Source: Sutcliffiella sp. FSL R7-0096
GTDB lineage: Bacteria > Bacillota > Bacilli > Bacillales > Bacillaceae_I
DNA length: 64,000 nt
Assembly: GCF_038595065.1 (NCBI RefSeq)
Contig: NZ_CP152003.1
Span: forward strand, 724,001-788,000
Direction of reading: 5' to 3'
Of this stretch, positions 24,693 to 33,654 are shown one piece after another; within the stretch, counting starts at the first letter, position 1, and each line of letters opens with the position of its first letter. A model generated the notes under the pieces. The model was given only the letters and a program-made list of their open reading frames with translations, ran no database searches and was not told the origin of the DNA. A program made the position numbers and the translations under genes.

Positions 24693-25138
24693 GGAAGTTG
24701 GCATATGGAAACTGCCTGGGCTGCCGGTTAGCCAACAAAAGCGATGCCATCTATATGGTTTACGAAGATGACTATGTCACATGCTTCCTAGACCACGACC
24801 CATTTAACGAGGGACACACCTTAATCCTCCCTAAACAACATTTCCATGATGTCGATGAACTTGACGACAAAACCGCCACTGCCATTATGAAAGCTTCTAT
24901 ATTAATTTCCAAGGCATTGAAGCACCTTTACCAACCGGATGGTATCACCATCAACCAAAATGGTGGGGTGTTTAATGAATTGACTCATTATCATATGCAT
25001 GTGGTGCCTAGGTATAAGGGGCAATGGTTTGGGGATTTTTATAGGGAGGAAGCGGTGGGGGAAGTGGATATTAGGGAGTTGGAGCGGGTTAGGGGGAGGA
25101 TGGTGGAGGTGATTCACATAATCAAAAGTTCCTTGTAA
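24689..25138 (+). CDS. HIT-family nucleotide-binding protein
   Basis: This 149-residue protein starts at GTG 24689, overlapping the GNAT stop. CLGCRLANK near the start is a partial zinc-type pair. DPFNEGHTLILPKQHF is the first conserved block, and HYHMHVVPR is the H-x-H-x-H-x-x catalytic triad of the HIT superfamily. Enzymes of this group hydrolyse nucleoside monophosphate linkages such as AMP-lysine or Ap4A. A truncated second copy lies at 35413-35732. A few bases before the stop the reading frame has IKSSL as in the copy. Confidence 0.9.
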   Translation: MRKLAYGNCLGCRLANKSDAIYMVYEDDYVTCFLDHDPFNEGHTLILPKQHFHDVDELDDKTATAIMKASILISKALKHLYQPDGITINQNGGVFNELTHYHMHVVPRYKGQWFGDFYREEAVGEVDIRELERVRGRMVEVIHIIKSSL

Positions 25139-25194
25139 TGAAGAGGTGTTACTTATGACAGATAAGACTATGATCATCTTACAAATTCAGAAGG

Positions 25195-25344
25195 TCATCC
25201 ATTTAGTAATACAGAAAAAGAGTTTTTCTCTTCATCCCAGTCTTTATCCACAATCTTTTCCACACTTAAGAGAGTTTCTGTGATATTTTCAGTGTCTACG
25301 ATGACCTTGTTAATTTCTCTTTGAACGTTTTTTTCTCTATACAT
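25195..25344 (-). CDS. Possible small or 5'-truncated gene
   Basis: The minus strand has a 49-residue frame (MYREKNVQREINKVIVDTEN, ending SVLLNG) with a stop at 25195-25197. The frame continues upstream with protein-like text (SIISPTRYINLAIK) to a stop, but no start codon or ribosome site is found there. The composition (charged, helical) looks like real coding, perhaps an antitoxin-like or regulatory fragment that has lost its start. Low confidence. Confidence 0.3.
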   Translation of the reverse strand: MYREKNVQREINKVIVDTENITETLLSVEKIVDKDWDEEKNSFSVLLNG

Positions 25345-25471
25345 TTTGATTGCTAGGTTAATATAGCGTGTGGGGGAAATAATGCTCTTTTTAGAAACCG
25401 ATTTACATCATTTTGTGAAATATAGAAAAATGTTATTGATATTTTCTGAAAATAAGCATAATATATAATTA
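25345..25471. other. A+T-rich spacer before the sugar operon control region
   Basis: This stretch shows no gene or repeat. It precedes the cre-like site at 25472. Confidence 0.25.
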
Positions 25472-25544
25472 TGAAAGCGGTTTCTATAGGGATAATGAAA
25501 TATTTAAGTATATTTTTTTAAAACTCATGTAAACCGGTTTCGAT
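25472..25544 (+). promoter_or_regulatory. Two inverted-repeat operators (cre-like and LacI-type) before the sugar operon
   Basis: TGAAAGCGGTTTCT at 25472-25485 matches the catabolite-responsive element pattern except the final base. TGTAAACCGGTTTCGA at 25529-25544 contains the perfect palindrome AAACCGGTTT. LacI-family proteins, including CcpA, bind such CG-centred palindromes. The LacI-type gene of this operon (28892) and CcpA are the likely binders. An A+T-rich stretch of 180 bases separates the second site from the start codon. Confidence 0.65.
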
Positions 25545-25726
25545 AAGTTTTTGTATAGATAATCTACAACTTTTAAACAACATGAATCTACGTGGAAAAC
25601 TATTTTCAGGGTGATGTATTGATATTAATGAATTTTCGTAGGGAGGTAGTGGATAACAGAAGGGGTTTGGAGAATTTCGGTTGAATGGGAATCATTATTA
25701 TTTCATTTATTGAGGGGGAAATGAAA

Positions 25727-27010
25727 ATGCGAAGACTAAAGAAATGGCTTGGTTTGGGGTTGTCCGCAACATTGCTTACCTTTTCACTGGCAGCATGCAA
25801 TGGAGACAAGTCATCGACAGAATCAACAAATGGGAAAGTAAATTTGAACTTTTGGGTTTTCGGAAGTGCTGGGTATGATGTTTTAGTGGAAGAGTATATG
25901 AAAGATAATCCGGATGTAAATATTAAAGTGAATTTTACGGAAATGGGAGATTTGCATAATAATCTATTTACTTCTATTGCTGCAGGAAGTGGCGCTCCTG
26001 ATTTAACGATGATAGAAGTTAGTCAGGTATCCAAGTTTTTAGATGCGAAGGACAGCTTTTACAATCTTTATGATTATGGTGCAAAGGATGTACAGGAAAA
26101 TTACTTGGATTGGGTTTGGAACAATGGCCAAACACCAGATGGTGCATTCATGCTTGGCCTCCCTACTGATATTGGGCCGACAACCATGTATTATCGTACA
26201 GATGTGTTTGAAGAAGCTGGATTACCGACTGATCCGGAAGAGGTTGCTGCCCTAACAGATACTTGGGAAGAGTATCATCAATTAGCAAAAACGATTAAAG
26301 ACAAAACTGGGAAAAATATTGTCGATGGTCCGGAATTGCTTTTCAACGCCCTACGTGATCAGTCACCAGAACAGTATTTCAATGAAAAAGATGAGTTGAT
26401 TATTGAAGATTCTCCATATGTAAAAGAGGCGTATGATTTTACCACAAAACTTATTCAGGAAGGGTTGGTTGGTCAGAATGGCCTTTGGTCTCCTGAGTGG
26501 GGTGCGGCGATGGCCGAAGGAAGCTATGGTACATTGCTTGCGCCATCATGGATGGTTGCTAATATCAAAGCGAATGCTCCAGATGCAGGTGGGAAATGGA
26601 GTGTAACCACAATGCCGGAAGGTGCAGGGAACTGGGGTGGATCCTTTATTGCAATTCCAAAAGAATCAAAGTACCCAAAAGAAGCTTACGAGTTTATTGA
26701 ATGGTTGACATCGCCTGAGCAGCAGCTGAAATCATTCTCCAATAATGGATTATTCCCATCTGCTCCATCTGTATATACACAAGATGAGTTTACAGGCTTT
26801 ACAGATGATTATTTCAACGATCTTCCAACTGCCAATATATTTGCAAAAGCTGCAGAATCAGTGAAACCTGTCTACATGGGCAAACATTATCCAATTGTGA
26901 ATGCTGAGCTTATAACTGCATTAACGAATGTAGCAGTAAACAAGGCTGATCCGCAAAAGGAATGGGAGGAAGCGATTAAAAGAATTGAAGCGCAACTCAA
27001 AAGGCAGTAA
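25727..27010 (+). CDS. Sugar ABC transporter substrate-binding lipoprotein
   Basis: The product is about 427 residues. It has a lipoprotein signal (LSATLLTFSLAAC, lipobox LAAC) and then a family 1 solute-binding fold: NLNFWVFGSAGYDVLVEEYM, GAPDLTMIEVSQV, and WGGSFIAIPKESKYPKEAYEF. Such proteins capture oligosaccharides at the cell surface and pass them to the two permeases that follow. I prefer ATG 25727 (8 bases after GAGGGGG); ATG 25721 is only two bases from it. The GH1 gene in the operon points to a beta-glucoside as ligand. No ATPase gene is present, so a shared MsmX-type ATPase is expected. Confidence 0.9.
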   Translation: MRRLKKWLGLGLSATLLTFSLAACNGDKSSTESTNGKVNLNFWVFGSAGYDVLVEEYMKDNPDVNIKVNFTEMGDLHNNLFTSIAAGSGAPDLTMIEVSQVSKFLDAKDSFYNLYDYGAKDVQENYLDWVWNNGQTPDGAFMLGLPTDIGPTTMYYRTDVFEEAGLPTDPEEVAALTDTWEEYHQLAKTIKDKTGKNIVDGPELLFNALRDQSPEQYFNEKDELIIEDSPYVKEAYDFTTKLIQEGLVGQNGLWSPEWGAAMAEGSYGTLLAPSWMVANIKANAPDAGGKWSVTTMPEGAGNWGGSFIAIPKESKYPKEAYEFIEWLTSPEQQLKSFSNNGLFPSAPSVYTQDEFTGFTDDYFNDLPTANIFAKAAESVKPVYMGKHYPIVNAELITALTNVAVNKADPQKEWEEAIKRIEAQLKRQ

Positions 27011-27034
27011 GGTTTTTTTAGCCTTTAGATAACT

Positions 27035-27062
27035 CTACCTGGGCAAAAAACTGCCCAGGTAG
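27035..27062 (+). terminator. Intercistronic hairpin between binding protein and permease genes
   Basis: CTACCTGGGCA at 27035-27045 pairs perfectly with TGCCCAGGTAG at 27052-27062. No strong T run follows. Such hairpins often raise the amount of binding-protein mRNA over permease mRNA by partial termination or 3'-end stabilisation. Confidence 0.65.
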
Positions 27063-27090
27063 TCCATTTTAAAGTTAGGAGAGGATGAAG

Positions 27091-28023
27091 ATGGAAGTTC
27101 TTCGAACAGAGCCGGACCATAAAAAGCTTCCGCCTCCAAAAAGAAGATTATCAGAGAAAACAAAAGATGCGCTATCTGCTTACTTATATATCTCCCCCTT
27201 TTTTATCCTTTTTGCCATATTTGGTTTATTTCCAATTTTATTCAGCTTTTATCTAGGTTTTCAGCGTTGGAATGGCTTTGGGGAAATGGAATTTGTCGGA
27301 CTGCGTAACTTCGAGCTCATTTTGGGAGACGCTTTATTTTGGAAGTCTTTAGGTAATACCCTCATAATCGGGATTCTTGGAACAGTCCCGCAATTGTTTG
27401 TTGCCATTTTATTGGCATTCGCTTTAAATTCAGCTATTGTTCGCTTCAAAAACTTTTTTCGTGTTTCTATATTTCTACCATATGTAACTTCTACAGTTGC
27501 TGTAGCGATTGTTTTTGGCATTATGTTCAATAACCAAGACTTTGGGTTAATTAATATTATTGTAGGATGGTTCGGAATAGATCCTATTTCCTGGGGGACT
27601 ACCGAATGGGGAGTGAAGATTGCGATAGCGACGATGATTTTTTGGCGCTGGGTCGGCTATAATACCATCATTTATTTAGCGGGATTACAAAGTATTCCTC
27701 ATGATTTGTATGAGGCGGCAAAAATTGATGGAGCTACCATTTATCAACAAATTCGTTATATCACCATTCCGATGCTGAAGCCGGTGATTATATTCACTGT
27801 TTTTCTATCAACGATCGGATCCTTGCAAATATTTGCTGAACCACTCGTTTTCTTGGGAAGAACATTCAGGGAAGAAGGAATGACAGTCGTTCTGTACTTA
27901 TGGAGAGAAGCATTTGTAAATATGGCTTTTGGTCCAGCTTCGGCAACCGCCCTGATTTTATTCGTCATCATTATTTTGTTCTCATCTATTAACATGTACA
28001 TTGCAAACAGAATCGGTAAATAG
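27091..28023 (+). CDS. Sugar ABC transporter permease, MalF-like
   Basis: The product is about 310 residues. A basic, proline-rich N-terminus is followed by six transmembrane helices and the EAA loop (DLYEAAKIDGATIYQQIRYI) that docks on the ATPase. ATG 27091 is 9 bases after GGAG; ATG 27085 directly abuts the site. It pairs with the next permease to form the channel of the importer. Confidence 0.9.
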   Translation: MEVLRTEPDHKKLPPPKRRLSEKTKDALSAYLYISPFFILFAIFGLFPILFSFYLGFQRWNGFGEMEFVGLRNFELILGDALFWKSLGNTLIIGILGTVPQLFVAILLAFALNSAIVRFKNFFRVSIFLPYVTSTVAVAIVFGIMFNNQDFGLINIIVGWFGIDPISWGTTEWGVKIAIATMIFWRWVGYNTIIYLAGLQSIPHDLYEAAKIDGATIYQQIRYITIPMLKPVIIFTVFLSTIGSLQIFAEPLVFLGRTFREEGMTVVLYLWREAFVNMAFGPASATALILFVIIILFSSINMYIANRIGK

Positions 28024-28035
28024 GAGGTGGATGTG

Positions 28036-28863
28036 ATGAAAAAGTTCTCTATGTCAAAACTATTTCTATATTTTCTTTTATTTGCATCGGCCATCCTTTC
28101 GGTATTTCCGTTTTATTGGATGTTTGTTATGGCAACCAATCATAATAGTGCCATTAATAAAGTTCCTCCTGCTATGGTTCCGGGAAGTGAGCTTGTCACA
28201 AACTTTACGAACGTATTGGCGAACATCGATTTTTTCGGCGCAATCATGAATACGCTGATAGTCGCGACTCTTACAACTGTCGGCGTGTTGTTCCTTTGCT
28301 CCCTAGCAGGCTTTGCCTTTGCGAAATTTCAGTTTAAAGGGAAGAATGTCTTGTTTGTGGCCATACTGATCACGATGATGATCCCGCCGCAATTAGGGTT
28401 GATTCCAACTTATTATATTATTACGAAACTGGGATGGCTGAACGATCTGAAAGCGTTAATCGTCCCGGGGCTAATTGATGCATTCGGAATCTTCTGGATG
28501 AGGCAATACATTAAAAGTGCTGTTCCGGATGATTTATTAGAAGCTGCCAAAATAGACGGATGTTCCAATTTCAGAACCTATTGGAACATTGTTGTCCCGG
28601 TCATCCTGCCTGCCTTTGCTACCTTGGCAATAATAAAATTCATGTATATGTGGAATGACTTTTTATGGCCGCTTGTCGTCCTGCGCGAAGAATCGTCCCA
28701 TACCATTCAAATCGCCATCCGCACGCTTATTGACAACTATGTTCGAGACAATGGTATGATTATCTCTGGAACATTCTGGGCGACGGTGCCACTTGTCATC
28801 GTATTTTTATTGTTTAATAAAATGTTCATATCGAGTTTGACACAGGGAGCTGTGAAAAGTTAA
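28036..28863 (+). CDS. Sugar ABC transporter permease, MalG-like
   Basis: This 275-residue protein has six transmembrane helices and the EAA loop DDLLEAAKIDGCSNFRTYW near residue 175. LFLLFNKMFISSLTQGAVKS is the typical C-terminal end of MalG-type permeases. ATG 28036 is 5 bases after GGAGGTGG; a GTG at 28027 lies within that site. It is 12 bases after the MalF-like gene. Confidence 0.9.
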   Translation: MKKFSMSKLFLYFLLFASAILSVFPFYWMFVMATNHNSAINKVPPAMVPGSELVTNFTNVLANIDFFGAIMNTLIVATLTTVGVLFLCSLAGFAFAKFQFKGKNVLFVAILITMMIPPQLGLIPTYYIITKLGWLNDLKALIVPGLIDAFGIFWMRQYIKSAVPDDLLEAAKIDGCSNFRTYWNIVVPVILPAFATLAIIKFMYMWNDFLWPLVVLREESSHTIQIAIRTLIDNYVRDNGMIISGTFWATVPLVIVFLLFNKMFISSLTQGAVKS

Positions 28864-28891
28864 TCAAGGGAAGAAGATAAGAGGGATATCC

Positions 28892-29893
28892 ATGAATTTA
28901 ACGATACGAGATATTGCAAAGATGGCGGGTGTTTCTCCTGCCACTGTTTCAAAAATAATGAACAACTATCATGGTGTCAATGAAAAAACAAAACGAAAAG
29001 TCCTTGATATCATAGAAAATACCGGCTATCAGCCAACGTATTCTGCAAAGGCGTTGGCAACGAAAAAGTCGAATTTGATCGGCTTGATCTATGCCGGAAA
29101 AATAAACGTTGATTTTAATCACCCCTTTTTCAATGAAGTGGTAACTGCCTTCAAAAAAGCGGTAGGGTCGCTTGGATATGACATCCTTATTTTTTCCAAT
29201 GAAAAATTTCAGCAGGACAATGGAAGCTATTTGGCGAGATGCCGGCACTTCCATTTGGATGGCTGTTTAATTATTGCTGGGGAAGAATTAGAATCTGCTG
29301 TTCATGAGCTGATTCAAAGTGAAATTCCATGTGTCGGGGTGGATATCCCGATTACTGGATCAAATTATAGCTATGTGATGACAGATAATACAAAGGTTTC
29401 GGCAAAAGTCGTAGAATACTTTTATTTACAATCCCTTAGAGATATAGCTTATATTGGCGGTAAAAAAGATTCAGTCATAGCACAATTAAGAAGAGAAGGC
29501 TTTCTTCAGTCTATGAAACAGTTTGGGTTGCCTGTAAAAGAAGAGTGGATCCAATATGGAACCTTCTTCGAAGAGAGCGGTTATGAAGCAATGAAGAGTA
29601 TTCTACAATCAGGTTCACTGCCAAAAGCTGTCTTTGCAGCGTCTGACATGATGGCATTGGGAGCTTTAAGGGCTATAAGAGAAACGGACGCTACTGTACC
29701 AAACGATATAAGATTAATCGGCTGTGATGATATTGAAGCGTGTCGCTATAGTGACCCGCAACTATCCACAGTAAGACAGGATAAAGAGAAAATCGGGAAA
29801 TTGGCAGCCTATATGCTGAATGATTTAATCAATGGACTTGCAGGAATAGAGTCAGCACTTGTGGAACCGGAATTGGTTATTAGAAAATCGTAG
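28892..29893 (+). CDS. LacI-family transcriptional regulator
   Basis: This 333-residue protein starts with the LacI HTH (TIRDIAKMAGVSPATVSKIM) and hinge helix (SAKALATKKS). A periplasmic-binding-like ligand domain follows, with ANDMMALGALRAI-type (here ASDMMALGALRAIRE) and IGCDDIEACRYSDPQLSTVRQ near the end. It probably senses a sugar or sugar phosphate derived from the transported glycoside and controls this operon through the palindromes at 25472-25544. The gene lies within the operon, 28 bases after the permease. Confidence 0.9.
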   Translation: MNLTIRDIAKMAGVSPATVSKIMNNYHGVNEKTKRKVLDIIENTGYQPTYSAKALATKKSNLIGLIYAGKINVDFNHPFFNEVVTAFKKAVGSLGYDILIFSNEKFQQDNGSYLARCRHFHLDGCLIIAGEELESAVHELIQSEIPCVGVDIPITGSNYSYVMTDNTKVSAKVVEYFYLQSLRDIAYIGGKKDSVIAQLRREGFLQSMKQFGLPVKEEWIQYGTFFEESGYEAMKSILQSGSLPKAVFAASDMMALGALRAIRETDATVPNDIRLIGCDDIEACRYSDPQLSTVRQDKEKIGKLAAYMLNDLINGLAGIESALVEPELVIRKS

Positions 29894-29926
29894 CAATAAG
29901 CTCAGAAGGATATGGGGGGATAATGA

Positions 29927-30532
29927 ATGATAGAATCGGCGAGGAACAGTCTTTATCGAGTGCTAGAAATTTTTACAGCGTTTCTGCTGTTAAATAGTAT
30001 TTGGCTGTTAGTTTGTCTGTTCATTGTCCCAATCTATCCAGCTACTGTAGCGATGTTTGGTGTAGTAAGAAAATGGAAGACAGAAGGGATTGATTACGGT
30101 TCTGTAAAGCCATTCATGAAGATGTTGAAAGAGAATTGGCAGAAAAACTTTCTTGTAGGTGTCATTTGGAGTTTGGTCGGTATGGTGTTGTTCATAGATT
30201 TCTATCTTTTAAATCAGTTGCAATTTGAAGGGAAACTGTTTTTCATGTCCCTGCTTTTGTTCTGTGGAATGATCTATCTTTTTACCACCATCTATCTCTT
30301 TCCTATTTTAGCAAACTATGAATTGCCGATAAAAGCGGTATTGAAGAATAGTCTACTTCTTTCTATAGGAAAGTTGGGAACCACCCTTCTTTGCTTTATC
30401 ACCATGGTAGCTATGATAGTCGCTGTTTATTTCGTACCGCTTCTTTTCTTGGTTTCGGGAAGCCTTCTTGCTTTTCTCACGTACTCCATGTGCAGCAAGT
30501 CTTTTGAAAATAGAAATGAATACTTAAGATGA
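29927..30532 (+). CDS. YesL-family (DUF624) membrane protein
   Basis: This 201-residue protein has five to six transmembrane helices and the DUF624 landmarks NSIWLLVCLFIVPIYPATVAMFGVVRKW near the start and KNSLLLSIGKLGTTLL near residue 140. YesL-type genes are regularly found in carbohydrate ABC operons of bacilli; the biochemical role is not established. It lies between the LacI and GH1 genes with short spacing, so it belongs to the operon. Confidence 0.85.
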   Translation: MIESARNSLYRVLEIFTAFLLLNSIWLLVCLFIVPIYPATVAMFGVVRKWKTEGIDYGSVKPFMKMLKENWQKNFLVGVIWSLVGMVLFIDFYLLNQLQFEGKLFFMSLLLFCGMIYLFTTIYLFPILANYELPIKAVLKNSLLLSIGKLGTTLLCFITMVAMIVAVYFVPLLFLVSGSLLAFLTYSMCSKSFENRNEYLR

Positions 30533-30563
30533 CCATCCTATAAGTAAAACGGAGGTAATGTAA

Positions 30564-31907
30564 ATGGCAATCATTCAATTCCCCGCTGATATGAAATGGG
30601 GAACAGCAACTGCTTCCTATCAAATTGAAGGTGCTTATAATGAAGGTGGAAGAGGTCCATCCATCTGGGATACCTTCTCCAAAACACCTGGTAAAATAGT
30701 AAATGGTGATAACGGGGATGTAGCTTGCGACAGCTATCACCGCTATGAAGAAGATGTTGAAATAATGAAGGATCTTGGCATTGATATGTACCGGTTTTCT
30801 ATTTCATGGCCAAGAATTTTCCCTAATGGGACAGGTGAAGTGAATCAGGAAGGGTTGAATTACTATCACCGTTTAGTAGATGAGCTTTTAGCAAATGGAA
30901 TGGAACCGATGTGTACGCTCTATCATTGGGACTTACCTCAGGCGCTGCAAGATCAAGGCGGCTGGGATAACCGTGCAACTATCGATGCGTTTGAAGCCTA
31001 TGCAGAAGTAATATTCAACGAGTTCAACGGTAAAATAAAACATTGGATCACCTTCAATGAACCTTGGTGTGTATCTTTTCTCTCCAATTATATTGGGGCA
31101 CATGCACCAGGAAATCGTGATTTACAGCTAGCGGTCAATGTCGCGCATCACCTTCATGTTGCACATGGAAGAACGGTCAAACGCTTCCGGGAGTTAGGAA
31201 CGGAAGGGCAAATAGGTTATGCGCCAAATGTGGAATGGAACGAACCATATTCAAATAGCCAAAAAGATATTGATGCTTGCAGAAGAGCTGGCGGCTGGTT
31301 TATTGAATGGTTCTTTGATCCAGTATTTAAAGGGACCTACCCGGATTTCATGGTCGATTGGCTGGGGAAAAAAGGTGTGTCTGTCCATATAGAAGAAGGC
31401 GATATGGAAATGATAAAGCAGCCGATTGATTTCTTGGGAATCAACTACTATACCGGTAGTGTAGGCCGTTTTAAAGAAAATGAGGGGCTGTTTGATCATG
31501 AACGTGTCGATCAAGGTTATCAAAAGACCGATATCGGATGGAATGTGTATCCGGAAGGGTTTTACAAAGTCCTGACATATATCAATGAAAAATACGGGAC
31601 GATTCCTATATATATTACGGAAAATGGTTCCTGCTATAATGAGGGCCCTGTAGACGGCCGGGTGAAAGATGAAGGAAGAATAGATTACTTGAAACAGCAT
31701 CTTATCGCTTTGAATAGAAGCATAGAGAATGGGGTGAATATTAAAGGCTACCTTACTTGGTCCCTTTTAGATAACTTTGAATGGGCGGAAGGGTATAGCA
31801 TGCACTTCGGTATTGTCCATGTGGACTACCGGACATTGGAGAGAACAAAGAAAGACAGCTTCTATTGGTATAAACAAACGATCGAAAACAATTGGTTTGA
31901 GGTATAA
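30564..31907 (+). CDS. Glycoside hydrolase family 1, beta-glucosidase or 6-phospho-beta-glucosidase-like
   Basis: This 447-residue (beta/alpha)8 enzyme has FPADMKWGTATASYQIEGAY near the start, the acid/base Glu166 in TFNEPW and the nucleophile Glu353 in YITENG. The C-terminal WSLLDNFEWAEGYSMHFGIV matches the GH1 subsite loop with the Glu-Trp pair typical of unphosphorylated substrates. No signal peptide is present, so it acts inside on glycosides delivered by the ABC importer, which fits plain beta-glucosidase better than a PTS-type phospho enzyme. GGAGGT precedes the ATG. Confidence 0.92.
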   Translation: MAIIQFPADMKWGTATASYQIEGAYNEGGRGPSIWDTFSKTPGKIVNGDNGDVACDSYHRYEEDVEIMKDLGIDMYRFSISWPRIFPNGTGEVNQEGLNYYHRLVDELLANGMEPMCTLYHWDLPQALQDQGGWDNRATIDAFEAYAEVIFNEFNGKIKHWITFNEPWCVSFLSNYIGAHAPGNRDLQLAVNVAHHLHVAHGRTVKRFRELGTEGQIGYAPNVEWNEPYSNSQKDIDACRRAGGWFIEWFFDPVFKGTYPDFMVDWLGKKGVSVHIEEGDMEMIKQPIDFLGINYYTGSVGRFKENEGLFDHERVDQGYQKTDIGWNVYPEGFYKVLTYINEKYGTIPIYITENGSCYNEGPVDGRVKDEGRIDYLKQHLIALNRSIENGVNIKGYLTWSLLDNFEWAEGYSMHFGIVHVDYRTLERTKKDSFYWYKQTIENNWFEV

Positions 31908-31921
31908 GAAATCGAATGGAG

Positions 31922-31960
31922 GCAGGTAGAAAAGAATTTTCTACTTGCTGGCTCTTTTCC
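31922..31960 (+). terminator. Terminator of the beta-glucoside operon
   Basis: GCAGGTAGAAAA pairs with TTTTCTACTTGC (one G-T pair) around a short loop, and CTCTTTT follows. Confidence 0.7.
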
Positions 31961-32109
31961 CAGTTATACCTAGTAAACTATATGCCTATGTAAGAGTAGG
32001 TAAGCTGGGAAAAGTCCAATTGCCGACTATTCATTCGGGAGTAGCAACAATCTTTGAGAAAAGAGCTTAAGGGAAATGAGATTTTGATATTTTGGAGGAG
32101 ATTGTAAAT

Positions 32110-32859
32110 ATGGGGAAATTGGAAGGTAAAATAGCACTGGTAACTGGTGGTTCGAGGGGTCTTGGGAAAACAATAAGTGCTGTTTTGGCCGAAGCTGGAG
32201 CTACTGTCATCGTCAATTATGCTAATAATTCTGTGCATGCGGAGGAAACGGTTCGAAATATCCGATTGACCGGGGGAAAAGCTGTTGCCATTCAAGCAGA
32301 CATCACAGATGAGAAGATGGTGGGGAAGCTTATTCAGAAAGCGGAAGAATTTAGCGGTACCACCATCGATATATTAGTGAACAATGCAACCGGACCACAG
32401 CCGGAGCTCTCTATTGAGGAAAGTACATGGAACGATTATTTGGATCAATTAGTATTTTTCGTCAAAGCGCCACTCCTTCTCACCAAAGCAGTACTGCCAG
32501 GGATGAAGAAAAAAAAGGAAGGTAGAATCATCAATATTGGAAGTGAAGTCGTCCAAATCGGTAATCCGAATTTCTCCAGCTATGTAACAGCAAAATCCTC
32601 CCAGCTTGGGATGACCAGATCTTGGGCCAGTGAGCTTGGGGTTCATGGGATAACAGTAAACCTCATCCATCCTGGGTTTATCCCAGTGGAAAGACATGAA
32701 GGTATCGACCCAAGGGATTATGTCAAAAATGTTCCTCTCCAAAGAGTCGGTCTACCTCAGGATATCGGATCAGCCGTCCTTTTTTTAGCATCCCAAGATT
32801 CTAGCTTCATCACTGGCCAAACCCTTTCCGTAAATGGAGGCAACACATATGGAATATAA
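32110..32859 (+). CDS. Short-chain dehydrogenase/reductase (SDR)
   Basis: This 249-residue Rossmann protein has TGGSRGLG for NAD(P) binding, NNAT near residue 90, a catalytic Ser in NIGSEV and Tyr-Lys in SSYVTAKS, then PGFIP and TGQTLSVNGG near the end. It fits the FabG-like classical SDR group. The start ATG 32110 follows GGAGGAG; six extra codons upstream would overlap the site. The substrate is unknown; the gene stands alone. Confidence 0.9.
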   Translation: MGKLEGKIALVTGGSRGLGKTISAVLAEAGATVIVNYANNSVHAEETVRNIRLTGGKAVAIQADITDEKMVGKLIQKAEEFSGTTIDILVNNATGPQPELSIEESTWNDYLDQLVFFVKAPLLLTKAVLPGMKKKKEGRIINIGSEVVQIGNPNFSSYVTAKSSQLGMTRSWASELGVHGITVNLIHPGFIPVERHEGIDPRDYVKNVPLQRVGLPQDIGSAVLFLASQDSSFITGQTLSVNGGNTYGI

Positions 32860-32880
32860 AAAGGGATTATGAGGGAGGAT

Positions 32881-33654
32881 TCACTTCCCTGTTTGCCTAT
32901 TAAACACCACAACGGCCCCAATTACAGCAAATATTAACAAGCCTCCAAACCAAGCCACACTCAACCAAGCATTGCTGCCGATCGGTGTTCCAATTAATAA
33001 GCCACGGAGCGTCTCAATCAGTGGTGTCATTGGTTGATTTTCGGCTACGAAATGCAACCATGAAGGCATCGTCTCCGTTGGAACGAAGGCACTGCTTACA
33101 TAAGGTAGGAACATGAGGAAAAACGTAAAGGCACTAGCTGTTTCCACACTGTCGGCAATCAATCCAAAGATAACCGATAGCCAGCTGATCGCGAGCATAA
33201 ATAAGCTTAAAAAGGCTATGACGCCGATCCAGTGGAGGATGCTAGCCTCTGGACGAAAGCCCACTAATAGAGCGACGATGAATACTAACGTCGTGCTGAT
33301 CATATTTCGGACAAAGCTTCCCGTTACATGCCCGACTAATAATGCGGATGGATGGATCGCCATACTTCGAAGTCGGTCGAATAATCCGCCGACCTTATCT
33401 TGGCAGACACTCACCGCTGTCATGGAACTACCATATCCCACACAGATGATAATGATCCCAGGCACCACATAATTAACATAATCTGTGCCTATTTGGATTG
33501 CCCCTCCAAAGACATAGACGAACATTAACATTAATATAATCGGTAAAATAATACTGATAAATAAAGACTCTGGATTCCGGAAGATGTGCTTAAGATTGCG
33601 TTTGAACATCTCCCAGCCATCACTGAACCCCCATAATATGGATGAAACGTTCAT
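32881..33654 (-). CDS. ABC-2-type exporter permease (DrrB-like)
   Basis: This 257-residue protein has six transmembrane helices and the ABC-2 pattern: NPESLFISIILPIILMLMF, then VVPGIIIICVGYGSSMTAVSV, and SSAFVPTETMPSWLHFVAEN near the end. It overlaps the ATPase stop by 4 bases, so the two genes are coupled. It forms a homodimeric channel for export of a drug, lipid or similar compound; the cargo is unknown. Confidence 0.9.
   Translation of the reverse strand: MNVSSILWGFSDGWEMFKRNLKHIFRNPESLFISIILPIILMLMFVYVFGGAIQIGTDYVNYVVPGIIIICVGYGSSMTAVSVCQDKVGGLFDRLRSMAIHPSALLVGHVTGSFVRNMISTTLVFIVALLVGFRPEASILHWIGVIAFLSLFMLAISWLSVIFGLIADSVETASAFTFFLMFLPYVSSAFVPTETMPSWLHFVAENQPMTPLIETLRGLLIGTPIGSNAWLSVAWFGGLLIFAVIGAVVVFNRQTGK

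Noticed and set aside
31251-31700. Minus-strand frame of 149 residues over the GH1 gene
   Set aside because: It is antisense to a complete, motif-rich enzyme gene.
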